From NCBI GenBank assembly GCA_015680685.1, contig MNCI01002015.1, positions 1 to 44,737 on the forward strand: a DNA stretch of 44,737 nucleotides, read 5' to 3'. This document shows, one piece after another, positions 20,970 to 32,199 of the stretch. Every line of letters starts with the position of its first letter. Within the stretch, counting starts at the first letter, position 1. Both the position numbers and the translations under genes were made by a program. This stretch comes from Gnetum montanum (lineage: Eukaryota > Streptophyta > Gnetopsida > Gnetales > Gnetaceae). The notes beneath the pieces are model-generated. The model searched no databases, was not told the origin of the DNA, and worked only from the letters and a program-made list of their open reading frames with translations.

Positions 20970-21560
20970 CCATCAAATGGCTTTTCTACTAGTTGAGCCG
21001 TAGATTGGTGTCTACACACCTCTTTAGAACCTACTCAGGATGGTCCAAGGCTTGCTCAAATGTGGCCCCATAGGTGGAGAAGTCATCCATGAAGACTTCT
21101 ACCTCATTGCCAATATGCTGCTGGAAGATGCTGAGGACAAGGCGTTGGAATGTGGTAGGCACATTACACAGGCCAAAGGGCATCTTCTTGTATGCAAAAG
21201 TCCCCCATGGACTTGTGAAAGTTGTTTTGTCCTGGTCCTTTGGTGTGATTTGGATTTGGTTATAACCGTTATAACCATCCAAAAAGCTGTAGTAATGATG
21301 CCCTGCGATGGTTTCCAACACCTGGTCCACAAGTGGGAGTGGAAATGATGCTTGAAGGTCGCCATATTGAGCAACTAGAAATCAATACAGACCCTCCACT
21401 TGCCACCTTTCTTGGGCACAATAATGAGTGGGCTAACCCATTCGCTATCAGCAATAGAATAGATGAACCCCATCTTTAGAAACTGTTCGATTTCATATTT
21501 TACGACTTGCTTCAGTTTGGGATTCAATCATCTTTGTGGATATTGTCGTGGCTTCATGGA
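20970..21560 (-). pseudogene. Reverse transcriptase of element B
   Basis: The RT copies element RNA into DNA. The catalytic Asp in FLDGYNGY and the FMDD box at 21090-21082 (VEVFMDDFSTYG) are both present, as in Athila-type RTs. Blocks TTFTSPWGTFAYKKMPFGLC and FQRLVLSIFQ lie between them. The start of the domain (RVCIDYRxLN-type region, about 21400) is frameshifted relative to the main piece at 21330-21031. The catalytic residues survive but the frame does not. Confidence 0.9.
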
Positions 21561-21839
21561 AGGGTCAATATAGATTTGATGCTAGCAGACCCTGGGATCA
21601 ACTCCAGTCAACTCAGGATATGACCATGCAAATGCAGCAACCCATTTGTTTACCATCTTCAACAACTTCTTCTTCTGTTCTAGAGCAAGGATGACATTGA
21701 TGATTACTAGCTTTCCATTTTGCAGAAAAACATATTCCAAGTGAGTCAGTAAAGAATTTAGCTCCAGGGGCTCTTATTTGAAGCTCTTAGGGATTTCTAG
21801 CTTCCCCCAGTCATCATGGTCATCAACAGTAGAGACCTA

Positions 21840-23280
21840 TTGATGAACCTCTTCCATTTCATCCATGCTTTCAGTGTAGGCTTCTCTAAGCCCCTTAGAC
21901 AATTCCATGCACAATGCGCTACTAGCAGGATCAGCTGTTAGCCACTGGGTGCCCTCTTGGTTAGTGGTTGCTACGTACAGGCACTGTTGAATAGGTGATT
22001 CCTCGGTACACTGACTGCATGCTTGAATGGATATCCTCTTAGCAGACCATAGTTGCTGCACATAGTTGCACCCTGAGTCACTGTATGTGATGCATGGAAT
22101 GTGCTTCTTCTTGATCTTCCCGAAAGGATTTTCCTTTGAAATTTCTAAGGACAGATCTCGAAGTCCTAGTTGTGTGTCCACCATGCTTAGTCAGGACCAT
22201 CCCATGATGATTGGAAAGTTCCCCTTGTAGTTCTCCACATGGATGATCAGGAAATCAGTAGGATAGGACCACCCACAAATAGTGGTCACAATGTCCTCCA
22301 CCAATCCCAAGGGGATGGTGATGGACTGGTCTGCTAACTCGAGCTGAATGTTGCTCTTCTTTAGCAGGGGCAGTTCCAGTGCTTATACATATCATGAGAG
22401 ATCAAATTGACCCCTGACCCTGAGTCCAGAAGAGCTTTGCATGGCTCATTCCTGGCCAATTGAAGATAGATGAGGGGGCTTCTTGGATCAGTCAATTTCT
22501 AGGGAAGGTGACCTACCTTGATCCAATCGGTCACATCATGGGTGAGCATGACCGTTTGGACGTTGGAGTGTTGTTGTTGTTGGCTTGGAGGTTGCTCGGG
22601 CAGTGGAGTAGTGGAGGCGCTTGTAGGTTTAGAGGCACTAGCCACAGGTTTATGCGACAGTATGTGTAGATTGTTGGGCTAGAAAAAAAGATGTTTTCAT
22701 GGCTTGGGTTTCGGTCCACTCAGCTGAGGTGTCGGTTGCAAGTTAATAGCCGTTGTAGCATTTCGCTGTTGCGGCTGTGGCGGAATCTCTGTCTACATCG
22801 GAGGTGCAGGTGGCAGCTGAGTGGGATGTTGTGGAGGAGTGGTAGGAGAAGGTGATGGAGGATATAAGAGATGTGAGTTCTCCCTCATGTGTGATGAAGA
22901 TTAAGGCTGAAAATATTCCATGGGGTGGTAATGACGTTGAAAGGCCACATGACTGGAAGAGTCCCATGGGGAGACTAGTTGCTGAATGTAGTACTCGTAA
23001 GGATCTGGCTTTTTGTAAGGGTACTGCTATCTTGGAGGTGGCATCCCCCATGTTTGTGGGTGCTGCCACTATTGGAAGTATTCGTACGGTTGCGGTGGTG
23101 CTCCACTTGGATAGTATCCTTGTTGCTACTGTTGGAACCGCCTGGGATTGCCTTGTGGATAAGGCAACCTTCGAGGTGTTTGCCGTTGTGCCAAGAAAGG
23201 GTTCAATGTGTACACCCCAGACTCTTGAAGATGTGACACCACAGGGCAACATCCCTTAGGATGTTCATATTGGCATATGC
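21840..23280 (-). pseudogene. Protease of element B with Pro/Gln-rich gag-pro linker
   Basis: The linker at about 23280-22540 is rich in Pro, Gln and Tyr and includes a CCPVV motif also found in element D. The aspartic protease follows, with its active-site ALLDSGSGVNLISHDMY motif (Asp-Ser-Gly at 22426-22418). The downstream piece 22184-21837 (IRDLSLEIS-type, then HIPCITYSDSGCN) links protease to RT and matches D and C. Stops and frame changes break the frame throughout. The opposite-strand open frames in this region are shadows of this reading. Confidence 0.8.
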
Positions 23281-23286
23281 CACATT

Positions 23287-23780
23287 NAAGCACAGCTACG
23301 TCACATCATTGATGGACTCCATTTTGAAATGCGAAAGACCCTTGGTGTGTATGCCCAAGGACGACTGTCGGAGCTAAGGGCCCATCAGCTATAGTGCCTC
23401 ATTGAACAGGTGGACAAAGAGGAAGGAGAACTTAGGAAAAAAGAAAGTGTAGAAGAATTTAACCGAGACCCTTCCCTTAGAAAAAGGGAAGTCCAATTTT
23501 GTGATGAGGAGGAAGAATCATCGTTGGAAGCAACGGTGAACCAAAATACCTTACCGTTACAAAATTTTGCATCTGAAATATCAGCAAAGGTGGATAAGAT
23601 GTGGGACTCCTTGGAAGAAAGAGTTCAAAGAGTGCTAAAAATTGCAAAGGAATCTATATAATAAGGTNAGGCACTATAGCTGATGGGCCCTTAGCTCCGA
23701 CAGTCGTCCTTGGGCATACACGCCAAGGGTCTTTCGCATTTCAAAATGGATTCCATCAATGATGTGGCGTAGCTGTGCTC
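23287..23780. other. Inverted 380-bp gag segment between two single Ns (likely misassembly)
   Basis: The segment 23288-23667 encodes gag on the plus strand, although the element is on the minus strand, and Ns stand at 23287 and 23668. Its first 112 bases are the reverse complement of 23669-23780 with about three mismatches (for example TACGTCACATC against TACGCCACATC). Flipping the segment would restore gag order with an overlapping contig end. Confidence 0.85.
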
Positions 23781-25250
23781 ACTGAGAATAACCATGATCA
23801 CGACACTAATGAAACAATGAGTAATACCTGCTCATGATGGCATCCAAGGGTTCATGATTTCCTTATTTTTAGCCTTGGATCTGTCGTCTCAGATTTGCCA
23901 CTCTAGAGTACGTTTGATACTTGTCATTGAAAATTTCAAGCATTGTACTCCATTTTCTGATTGATTATGGCTCTAAGGACTAGTACCAACTTTCAACTTA
24001 TTTGATGAGTGTGTGAGGGAACTCTAGAGTACGTTTGATACTTGTCATTGAAAATTTCAAGCATTGTACTCCATTTTCTGATTGATTATGGCTCTAAGGA
24101 CCAGTACCAACTTTCAACTTCTTTGATGAGTGTGTGAGGGAACTCTAGAGTACGTTTGATACTTGTCATTGAAAATTTCAAGCATTGTACTCCATCTTCT
24201 GATTGATTTTGGCTCTAAGGACCAATACCAACTTTCAACTTCTTTGATGAGTATGTGAGGGAACAGCTTCAACTTTTGCCAATCATTGTCAATGTTCTGC
24301 AGGGTGCAGGCGTCATTGAATGCTTGCAGGTGCATCTGCAGATCATAGTTGTATCCCCCTTCAAATTTGGGGATGTTGTTCATATCAACGCGCTTGATCC
24401 GGCTATCCTTTATGTGGCTACTAGGGATTTGAACTGCCTCAGCGATCTGGAGCATACTCCGGGTAGCCAACAACGACTCATCTAAATCATAGTCCTGCTG
24501 AGGACCATGATGTCTGTGATGATTCTAGCTATCTCTCCTTTCATGCCGGTGAGGATCACATGATTGTTCGCACGTTTCCTCACGTTGCCCCTTCCAAACC
24601 TTCTTACCACTATCCTTTTGCTTCCTCCTACCTCTATTATGATCAGAGCCTGAGCTGGATGAAGGAGAAGGAGAGCAAGAGGATGGAGAAGAAGGAGGGG
24701 TATCTCCCCCTCTACCTTGATGACGACCTCGATCATCTCATTCATCTTTGCTACATGATCCTCCATCCCCTTGGGGATCTTGCCCACCTAGATGCTTGGA
24801 TTGAATCATGGACTGGAGGACCTGCTACCCCAGGGGAAGTTCAGTTGAATGGGTGTCATGAAATATGGGATCCCCATCGTCCTATAGCCATTGCGAGAAT
24901 AAGGGGTTACTGAATTGTTTCCCCTTTAGTTGTTCATATCTGTTCGCTTGCTACTGATCTCTTGCTCGTTGAGCCTAAGTGGAACAATAGTCCTGGTAGT
25001 CATGGTTCTCCATGACATACTATGCCCCATGGTTCTGGATGCCCAATCTGGCAAGGTTGTGAAATAGCATCGTAGGAGCCGATCGATCGGGAGGGTGTAC
25101 AATATTACCCTCCATGTCCCGCCATTGTAGATGCTCATCCTAATGTAGGATGAACGTGAAATCAGGGACATACTCATCGGGATGCTTGTACACCACCTGA
25201 CACTCCTGTGGCACTGGTGGGGTGGATATCTCCCTTCTGTGAGAAGACAT
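23288..25250 (-). pseudogene. gag of element B, with tandem triplication and an inverted piece
   Basis: ATG at 25250 opens Met-Ser-Ser-His-Arg-Arg, then VPQECQVVYKHPDEYV and a FTFIL block. The Ser/Gly/Arg-rich linker is at about 24790-24480. The core gag domain at 24473-24114 reads IPKFEGGYNYDLQMHLQAF, LKLFPH and EVESWYWSLEP. A 121-bp unit that includes this core end is present three times (23901-24263) and shifts the frame. The C-terminal part (REVQFCDEEEE, then VDKMWDSLEER) lies at 23410-23661 but on the opposite strand, between two single Ns. That placement is probably an assembly inversion. Several stops also disrupt the frame. Confidence 0.8.
23901..24263 (-). repeat. Three tandem copies of a 121-bp unit within gag
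   Basis: Units start with CTCTAGAGTACGTTTGATAC at 23901, 24022 and 24143 and end with TGTGTGAGGGAA. Copies differ at a few positions (ACTAGT/ACCAGT, TTATTT/TTCTTT). Since 121 is not a multiple of 3, each extra copy shifts the reading frame. Confidence 0.9.
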
Positions 25251-25396
25251 ATTAGACGTTAGATGGTCCATGTAATTGGTGTACCATACTATTTACTTTT
25301 TAATCCACCTAGCGTGTATAAATGTTTCTATCCTAGGTCCATTCCAATGAATTGAATGATAATTTCACTAAGGTTAAATGATGCATGTAAGACTAA

Positions 25397-25417
25397 CAAT
25401 CCTCGGCAACAGCACCA
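25397..25417 (-). promoter_or_regulatory. Primer binding site of element B (tRNA-Asp)
   Basis: The minus strand reads TGGTGCTGTTGCCGAGGA after one base from the LTR end. It matches TGGCGCCGTTGCCGGGGA, the complement of plant tRNA-Asp, with only C-to-T or G-to-A changes. Confidence 0.85.
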
Positions 25418-25418
25418 A

Positions 25419-26323
25419 TGATGAGTGGCTGGGTACCCATATGCCCAACCATATGAATCATGGGTGTTCACACGCAACTCAGTCAAATTCTATAGACTAT
25501 AAGCACTTAACATAGACCAGACCCTAACCTGCGAAACCTTTGGGTTAGAACAGTCACTGTCTTCCTAAACTCACTTGTGATGTTCTAATTAAGATGGTTA
25601 AGTAAGATTGAGGCTAATGATTTTTATATCTTTTTGCATATCTTTTGGCGGCTAATTAAGGTATGAAAAGTAAGGAATAAAGTATTATCTAATCTATAAT
25701 TATCCTAGCTTGTACTTTAACTATTCCTAGCATAAGTATCTGATCCCATCTTCCGAGCACATTCTGAGCATCTCCTAACACTTCTAGGTTACCAGACATT
25801 AAGCATTCATGGGTTTACCAAGTGTTTGATTTACGTTCAAGATGGTCGTACTTATGGCCTTTACAAACTACGAATAAGCGATAGTGATCAAAATAACAAT
25901 AATAGAAACTTAAGTAATTAACAAGTAATTCACAAAGCATAAACATATTAAACTACTGAATGCATAAAATGGCTAAGTGTAAATGCTGTAAGGAATGCTT
26001 GAATATTTCTTCTTTATTACCGTCACGCGAATGGGCTCGGATACATCAACACTCGAATAAAGAGCCGATCACTTTTCTTACACCTGCTGCGGGCACTTGG
26101 AAAATATTCTATCTCGTGTGGGAACAAACTGCAAGAGCTTCACTACAACTAATTGAAAGATGCCTAAATGAGGCAGAAGGCCCTCTTATTTATAGGCTGG
26201 AAAAGGCTCTATGTGAACAGGGCCACGTCGATGCATGAAAGGCTATGTCAATGGGGCTGCGTTGACATGGCCGTGTATGTATATGTGGCCTAGTCGACAC
26301 ATCGACTTAATGACACTGCATCA
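25419..26323 (-). repeat. 5' LTR of element B
   Basis: On the plus strand it begins TGATGAGTGG and ends ACTGCATCA (905 bp). A TATA box lies at 26194-26186 on the minus strand and GCCACGT at 26222-26228. The U3 edge carries about 20 more bases than the 3' LTR in the CGTTGACATGGCCGTG region. Confidence 0.92.
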
Positions 26324-26328
26324 AACAT
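26324..26328. repeat. Target site duplication of element B (right)
   Basis: AACAT follows the LTR directly and matches 12970-12974. Confidence 0.9.
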
Positions 26329-26463
26329 TTAATCATAAAATATATAATAGATATATGACTGACCTCAAATAGTAGTAAAACCAAAAAATACACAACTTTA
26401 ACAAGATACCGTAGTAAGCACACTGCATTCACTTATGTAAGAAGTTAAGAACAATAACAATAG
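26329..26463. other. Short host spacer between elements B and C
   Basis: AT-rich DNA without any recognisable gene. It continues the sequence that lay left of element B before insertion. Confidence 0.6.
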
Positions 26464-27362
26464 TGATGAGCGGTGAGGTACCCCTACACTCAACCATGCG
26501 AATCACAAAGCATTCACACACAATCTAGTCAAATTCTAAGGACTCTATGTCTTCTGGTGCATTGGTCATCTAGGAAGTGAACCTTGCTCTAAGCTCATTT
26601 GTTGTCTTCCCAATTACACTTGTGAAGCATAATGGCATGGTTAAGAGTAATCGAGGCATATAATTTTTATCATTTTGTGTTTTATGGTTTTGGTGCTTGA
26701 AAAGAGAGATAGAGTAATTTAATGACTAATTGAATTTAACTAACTAATCCTAACATAAGCATCCATTCCCACTTTTTGTACACATCCTAAGCCCATGTAT
26801 CCACTGTTGGGTTACCAAGCACTATGCTCCTGGGAGCACCAAGCAATAATGCTACTAGGATTTCCAATTGAATATGTGCTTATGCTCAAAGAAATCGTAC
26901 TTATGTGCTTAATCTATTTAGCTTATCTGGATTAATTACCTTAATTAATGAAAAACATTGAATAAATGGTTGAGAACATTAAATGCATGAATGAAAGATC
27001 TAAACTATCCAAAATGTTGCAAGGTTTATTAAGAAGCTCATCTTTATTACCGTACACACTATTGTGCTTAGGTACAATAATGCTTGAATAAAGATCTGTA
27101 CACTCAATGACTCCTGCTGTAGGCACTCGAGAAAATATTTCGACTCTCAAATGGAAAAACTGTAAGAGCTTTGCTACTACTATGACAAGACATGCTATAA
27201 ATGTGGTTGGTGAGCTCATATTTATAGGCAAAAGAAAACCCTGCATCAATGAGGTCAAGTTGATGCATGAAATGATGTGTTGATGGGGCTAAGTTAATGG
27301 GGCTCAATCGACTGGGCCAAGTCAACAAAGCCTTATTGATGTAGCCAAACTATGGCTCATCA
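26464..27362 (-). repeat. 3' LTR of element C
   Basis: On the plus strand it begins TGATGAGCGG and ends GGCTCATCA (899 bp). A TATA box lies at 27226-27218 on the minus strand. A decayed polypurine tract (CATTCAGTTGTGGGCATA on the minus strand) adjoins at 27363-27380, so it is the 3' LTR. Confidence 0.9.
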
Positions 27363-27599
27363 TATGCCCACAACTGAATGAAAACTCATCCTCAAGTTCT
27401 TTTACAAAATTAGGAAGGTATGGGATTATTGACTAACTCTTAACAAAACAAAACAAACTAACTTGACAAAAAACTGAGTGCCTGAATGTACGGATCTACA
27501 AATTACAAAATTGTGATGTCCATGACACAAAAATTGAACACCATGAATTGACTCTACAAAATTTGGACAACACATTGTTTGATGGCTTGAAGACAGTGG

Positions 27600-30462
27600 A
27601 GAAGATCAAATAGTCCTAGGTGGTGGTGGCTCTTGAGGCTTTGAAGAACCTTTGCCAGCTTCAGGCATGTGCAGCGACTAAGGTAGCTGTGGCTGTCCTG
27701 CTACAACTGTAACTTTTGGTGGCAAACAGAAAGCATCCAACAATGCTTTCATTTTCTCTTCCTTGCTCTGGGGATCATTCACAATCCACACAACATCTCT
27801 AATGTGGGCTGGAATGGGGATATCCCACGAATAGGGCATCATCCAGAACATCTCCTTAACATTGATAAACTAGGCAGAAAATTGTTTGTGCTTGATGTCG
27901 AACACTATGACTACATCTTTTAGCTCCTAGTAATCATTCATCCTCTTGGCTAGGTTCTTGGTGATAGATCTTTAGTTTGTGAATTACACATGGAGAACTT
28001 CAAGTTTAGCATTTGCTATCTCAAGCTTTTGTTTAGTGTCTTTGGGGTGCTTAAACTTGGCCTTGTATAGCAAGTATGAGTTGGCCACTTATTTTTCTAA
28101 TTCTGACCACAGTCGTCCAGTAATTAGTATTGCTAGGTTTGCATAGCAGAGGTTGGCTAACTCCATGTATTCTATCATTTCTTCTATCTATAACTCCTTC
28201 AAGTGGATCTCTACTTTGTTGTAGGCATCAATCGCATCAATGATGGGTTACCACACCTCTCTTCTATGTTGGAGTTGCTGGAGGATCTCATTAACTTTTG
28301 CCTTAGCCAATTGAATGTGTTTCTGATTGATTTCCTTCTACAAGCCACATGGTCTCTATAGTAATCTTTGACTCTTTCAAATTTGAGAGCCTCATTTTTC
28401 TAGGTGGCAATCTCAATGGTAAACATCTAGCATAAGGCTCGGACTTCCTCCATTGATAGATTTTAATTTTCTATGGCCAATCTCCTTAACTCAGTGTTCA
28501 CCCTAGCAAGCTATTCCTATTGTTGATGGATAAATTCTTGCATTTTTTTTGTTGCATATCAACATTATGTAGGCGTTGATTTTCTGTGATCAGTGATTCA
28601 TTCTCCTAGTGCATCTAGATTAAGTCCTTTCGAACTGATATGTATTTGCTTCTACTATGGATTGGTTGAAGATGGACATCACCACTTCCTCCTTAGCCTT
28701 CTTGAATCATTTCTGAAGTTGTTGGAAAGCTTCATCTTTGGTTATTGTTGGGCTGAGAAGTGTAGGGTTAGCAAAGTGGGCACACAATTCGACAATCTCC
28801 ACAGCTAAGCATTGATTTTTTGCTTGAGCCATTTCAAGTTGCCCCTCTAAAATGACGCACTTGCCCCTTGCTTCTAGCATCTTCAACTACATTGTAGTGA
28901 TATTATCTAGAAGATCAAAGATATCTAGAATTTTTTTCCTAGTCCCTACCAGTTGATCTAACAATTCTTCATGCTAAGATGCATTTAATCTCTCGCTAAC
29001 TATGCTTGTAGACATCTGCACATCTTGAAGTGTAGTTACATCTGGTACAAACGCCATAGGTGCATTAAGTGCTTCAGCAACTCAGTTAGTGACTACTTCA
29101 GTAGCCATTTCCTACCCCTGGTGCTGCATCACTAGTATAGTTTCCCCCTCACCCTTCTCCAAGTGCATTGAAAAGGAAGTGACATTCCCAAAAATTTCTA
29201 AGAATAGATGGTGTTGCGATAAGAACACCATTACCTCTCGAGCACTAGGATTCAATCTTGTGGGCAACTATGTTTGCTGGGTAGAGAATATTAGCCCACC
29301 TCTCTCCATCTAACTAATTAGTCAAGCCACCTCATTAAGGTGACTCATTGCCAGTTAGTATGTAGATGGATCACCACCACTTTTTCGTGCATGCTATTCT
29401 TGCTCAAGTAGGAGTTGCTCTCGGATTTCATGCAAGCACTCAATGGCTACATGAGCCTCTGGTATTGTTTCTTAAGTGGGTGGTAGATGTGGAAGCTACT
29501 ACTCCCCTTCTTTGGTGGTGGTAGGTGTCTTGTCTTTCATCATTTTAGACCAAGAAGCCACATGAGCATGTCAGATTATATCGTTGGCATAGTAGATGAT
29601 CCTTGCCCTTTTGCAAAGTTTCCTGACGAGGCACAAAAAGGATAGGGTTTTTCTTCCACATTCATTCTCCTTGAAATGCTTCTCAATCTCTAAGTAAATT
29701 AGTTGTGGAAGGTTTGTTGAAAATATCTTACTTAAAGTGGTGCATGCTCAAGAGAAACAAGTGGTTACTTTACTAGGCCTCACCATTTGATTAAGGTGAT
29801 AGGTCATGATTTTGAAATAGATCCATTCTGCCAGTGTGAGCACACTAAACTCCTTATAGTTGACCTTGTAACACCGTTGGGTCCACTCCTTCTTAGCTTC
29901 AGGGTCAACTTGTGTTGAAAACTTTGCCAATTGTGTTTTTGTGTCAGGAAACCCAAGTACCTTGCAATTTTCTTTAGCCAATAGTACACTTGGATGTCCT
30001 TGATCTTTACAATAGAGCCTAGCCTTCTATTATTCCAGAAGAGGTATGTCTCTTCCATGTACCACTCTCCACTAAAAGTGATAGTTGCCACATGGGAGAG
30101 GTTTGCAGTTATGTCTTAACCTCTACTGGGGCATGTTCCAAAAATGGCTTGAAATTTAATTCTTGAAGAACTAAGCATTGGATGTTGCGAGGCTTGATGG
30201 TGTCGAGGTAGGCTTGTGTTAATGTGACTTCAAGCCTTGGTGCTAGTCCTGGTACTTCTCCATGTTTTGATTGTTCTGAGGCTACTTCTAGTTCAGGAAT
30301 CTGCTAAACAAATTCCACTTCATGCTCCTCTTGAAGAGGTTCCATTGCATGGGTTGCCATTGGTTCTTCTTGGGCTTGCTCCTAGCCCCTTTCCATTCTT
30401 GGTTGTTTTCCCTTTGGTTGGGATGGTCCTGCTTCTTGTAGATGCTTTTCCTTTGGTGCCAT
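27600..30462 (-). pseudogene. aORF of element C (coiled-coil additional ORF)
   Basis: Colinear with the aORF of element B. ATG at 30462 begins MAPKEKHLQEAGPSQPK; the frame stops (TAG at 30384-30382) after 26 codons, the same place as in B. Conserved blocks follow: LEVTLTQAYLDTIKPRN, VLQELNFKPFLEHAP, GEWYMEETYLFW and KVNYKEFSVLTLAEWIYFKI with YHLNQMVRPSKV. The C-terminal part, at about 29300-27640, is Gln/Glu/Leu-rich on the minus strand, as in B, but broken by many stops. No membrane span is evident. The sequence is more decayed than in B, so only the order of blocks supports the call. Confidence 0.65.
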
Positions 30463-30731
30463 ATATGATCACAACACATTCACAGATTAGTAGATATAAT
30501 GTATAACTTAAAATTCTTGGATACCTTTCCCTTTAGTTGGCTATACTTTGACTAAGGTTGGATCATGGAAGATTGAATGTTATTTACTAATTATTTGTTG
30601 TGACTATCACTAGAGCTTGTTGGAAAGGTTTAACTCTTCTATCTTTAATGTTGATAGTTGATTTCCTAGTTAAACCTTTGTGGGTGTTAGAGAAATGGCA
30701 AAAAAATTTCTATAAAAAATGGAACATTTGT

Positions 30732-30749
30732 CACCCGCACAACTGAGAG
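30732..30749 (-). promoter_or_regulatory. Internal polypurine-tract-like motif of element C
   Basis: The minus strand reads CTCTCAGTTGTGCGGGTG. It is the homologue of the motif at 17144 in element B. Confidence 0.45.
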
Positions 30750-30859
30750 CTTACCTCTAGCAGTTGCAGGATTGAAGAACAGATTGATTTGGACAAATGG
30801 TTGGAAGGTTATGGACTTGGGCAGATTTTGGGCTCTAAAAAATCGAAAAAATTCCCCTT

Positions 30860-30864
30860 GTGTT
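30860..30864. repeat. Target site duplication of the solo LTR (left)
   Basis: GTGTT directly precedes TGTTGTGG and matches GTGTT at 32076-32080. Confidence 0.75.
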
Positions 30865-31541
30865 TGTTGTGGCCAACCTCACCCATGCTATCACATGGGG
30901 CCATGATAAATAAAACTATCCTGTAAAATCATATACCATTTTATCAAGCAATGTTAATGTGTGGGAAAGTGGAATGATGTGCAGGAAGGTGGAATGAGGT
31001 TCAGGAAAATGAACCAACATGTGGGGAGGTGGATCAACATGTGGAAAGGTGGACCAATGTTTGGGGAGGTGAAACGTCACTAGCAAGCAGCTATAAAGCA
31101 AAGAATGAAGATGATGTCAAGAAGGGAGGAAGTGAGGGCCTCCTTAACAAATTAGTCTATCTTCCCAAACAACTGTGTCTCTCTCCATTGAGGTGCATGC
31201 AAGTGGGTAGGGGGATCTCCAGGGGTTGAGAAACCAATGAATGATGATTTTCTCTCTCTCTCTCTTCTCCTATTTTTATTGGGAAAATAATGGTGTAGCT
31301 AATGCATGTGGATGGTAGGCACGGTAGGCAAGTTCTGTAGTCATATTTCTTTATTCTTGGCAATGGATCGACGATAATCAGTAGCGACAGAGCTACGTGG
31401 ACAATGATCAACAATCTTAGCAAGAAACCAAGAGGCGAAAGTTTTCTTTTCCCTTTTTGTAGTAGACCCATGATGGTGATAGATGTGGGACTAGAGACAA
31501 CAACACATCTACCAGCATGTGATAGCGAGATCTAGAAGCTT

Positions 31542-31591
<50 letters not shown>

Positions 31592-32075
31592 GTAATGTTG
31601 CAGGCATGGGTTCTACAGTTCCATTCTATTTTTGGCAGGCGATGCATCCATAGAAGGGTTCTCCAAACAGGGACAAATTTCCCTCTCTAGTATTGGTGAT
31701 AAGGCACATTCTATCTATGTATCAAAGACATGTTAGTGGGCCCCTTCATCTAGCCTCTTCTATTTCTCTTTCTCCTCTGATGGCTATAGGCAGTGTTGGC
31801 TATGGTAGCATCCACAATGGATCAGCAGCGAACGATGGTAGCAGTTGGGAAGCAAGGAAAATTTATTTTGATTACCTTTTGTATTCTTGAATTCATAACA
31901 CTCATTCTAAATAAAATTTTAGTTTTTTTTACTATTTTCAAAAGGCCACGTAGCCCTCTCTAGCTGAGACTATTCCTGAGTTTTCGTACCCATATGGGAG
32001 GTGCCCAAGGCAATAGTCTCCTCAAACGAGTTTTTCTTTCCTACTGTTGATGTGTCTGAATTTTATGCATTAACA
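30865..32075 (+). mobile_element. Solo LTR, Copia-like, inside element C
   Basis: It begins TGTTGTGGCC and ends GCATTAACA, with 4-bp inverted ends TGTT/AACA and a GTGTT duplication on both sides. The flanking DNA joins seamlessly when compared with element B near 17260-17290, so this 1,211-bp block is an insertion. A possible TATA box (CTATAAA) lies at about 31090 and AATAAAATTTT at about 31910, which suggests plus orientation. A (CT)n run sits at 31543-31588. No coding domains are inside. Solo LTRs form by recombination between the two LTRs of one element. The Copia assignment rests only on the TGTT/AACA ends. Confidence 0.75.
31543..31588. repeat. (CT)n microsatellite
   Basis: About 23 uninterrupted TC/CT units within the solo LTR. 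Confidence 0.95.
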
Positions 32076-32080
32076 GTGTT
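32076..32080. repeat. Target site duplication of the solo LTR (right)
   Basis: GTGTT follows TTAACA directly and matches 30860-30864. Confidence 0.75.
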
Positions 32081-32117
32081 ATGAAGTAAATGGTAAAAAT
32101 GAAAAATTTCTTAGTGG

Positions 32118-32180
32118 TATTTATAGTATTTTTCTCATGCATCAACTAGGCCTAGTCAACAAGGCTTTTCTCATGCATCG
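32118..32180 (-). promoter_or_regulatory. Internal U3-like module of element C
   Basis: The minus strand holds CGTCGATGCATGAG- and TTGACTAGGCC-type units at about 32180-32136, then TATAAATA at 32125-32118. The LTR of C has the same CATGCATCAAC flavour next to its own TATA box. The module is the positional homologue of 17312-17395 in B and was moved away from the aORF by the solo LTR. Confidence 0.45.
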
Positions 32181-32199
32181 ACGCGACTATTGACCATCA

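Larger units (their letters stand above)
12975..26323 (-). mobile_element. Element B: full-length Athila/Tat-like LTR retrotransposon
   Basis: A complete copy of about 13.3 kb, sense on the minus strand: 5' LTR 26323-25419, tRNA-Asp primer site, gag, Pro/Gln-rich linker, protease, RT, RNase H, integrase, a non-coding stretch, an additional ORF, polypurine tract and 3' LTR 13860-12975. A perfect 5-bp duplication (AACAT) flanks it. The absence of a recognisable chromodomain, the additional ORF after pol and the primer type place it in the Athila/Tat branch of Ty3/gypsy. A hand alignment of the first 170 bases of the two LTRs shows about 21 differences, mostly transitions, so the insertion is old. 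All genes carry stops or frameshifts. Single Ns at 17575, 23287 and 23668 show that parts are assembled across gaps. Confidence 0.93.

Noticed and set aside
22852-23259. Plus-strand open frame of 135 codons
   Set aside because: It is the antisense shadow of the Pro/Gln-rich gag-pro linker of element B; the matching linkers in C and D show the true strand.
31543-31588. CRISPR-like or other functional array
   Set aside because: A plain dinucleotide repeat with no spacers, in a plant genome.
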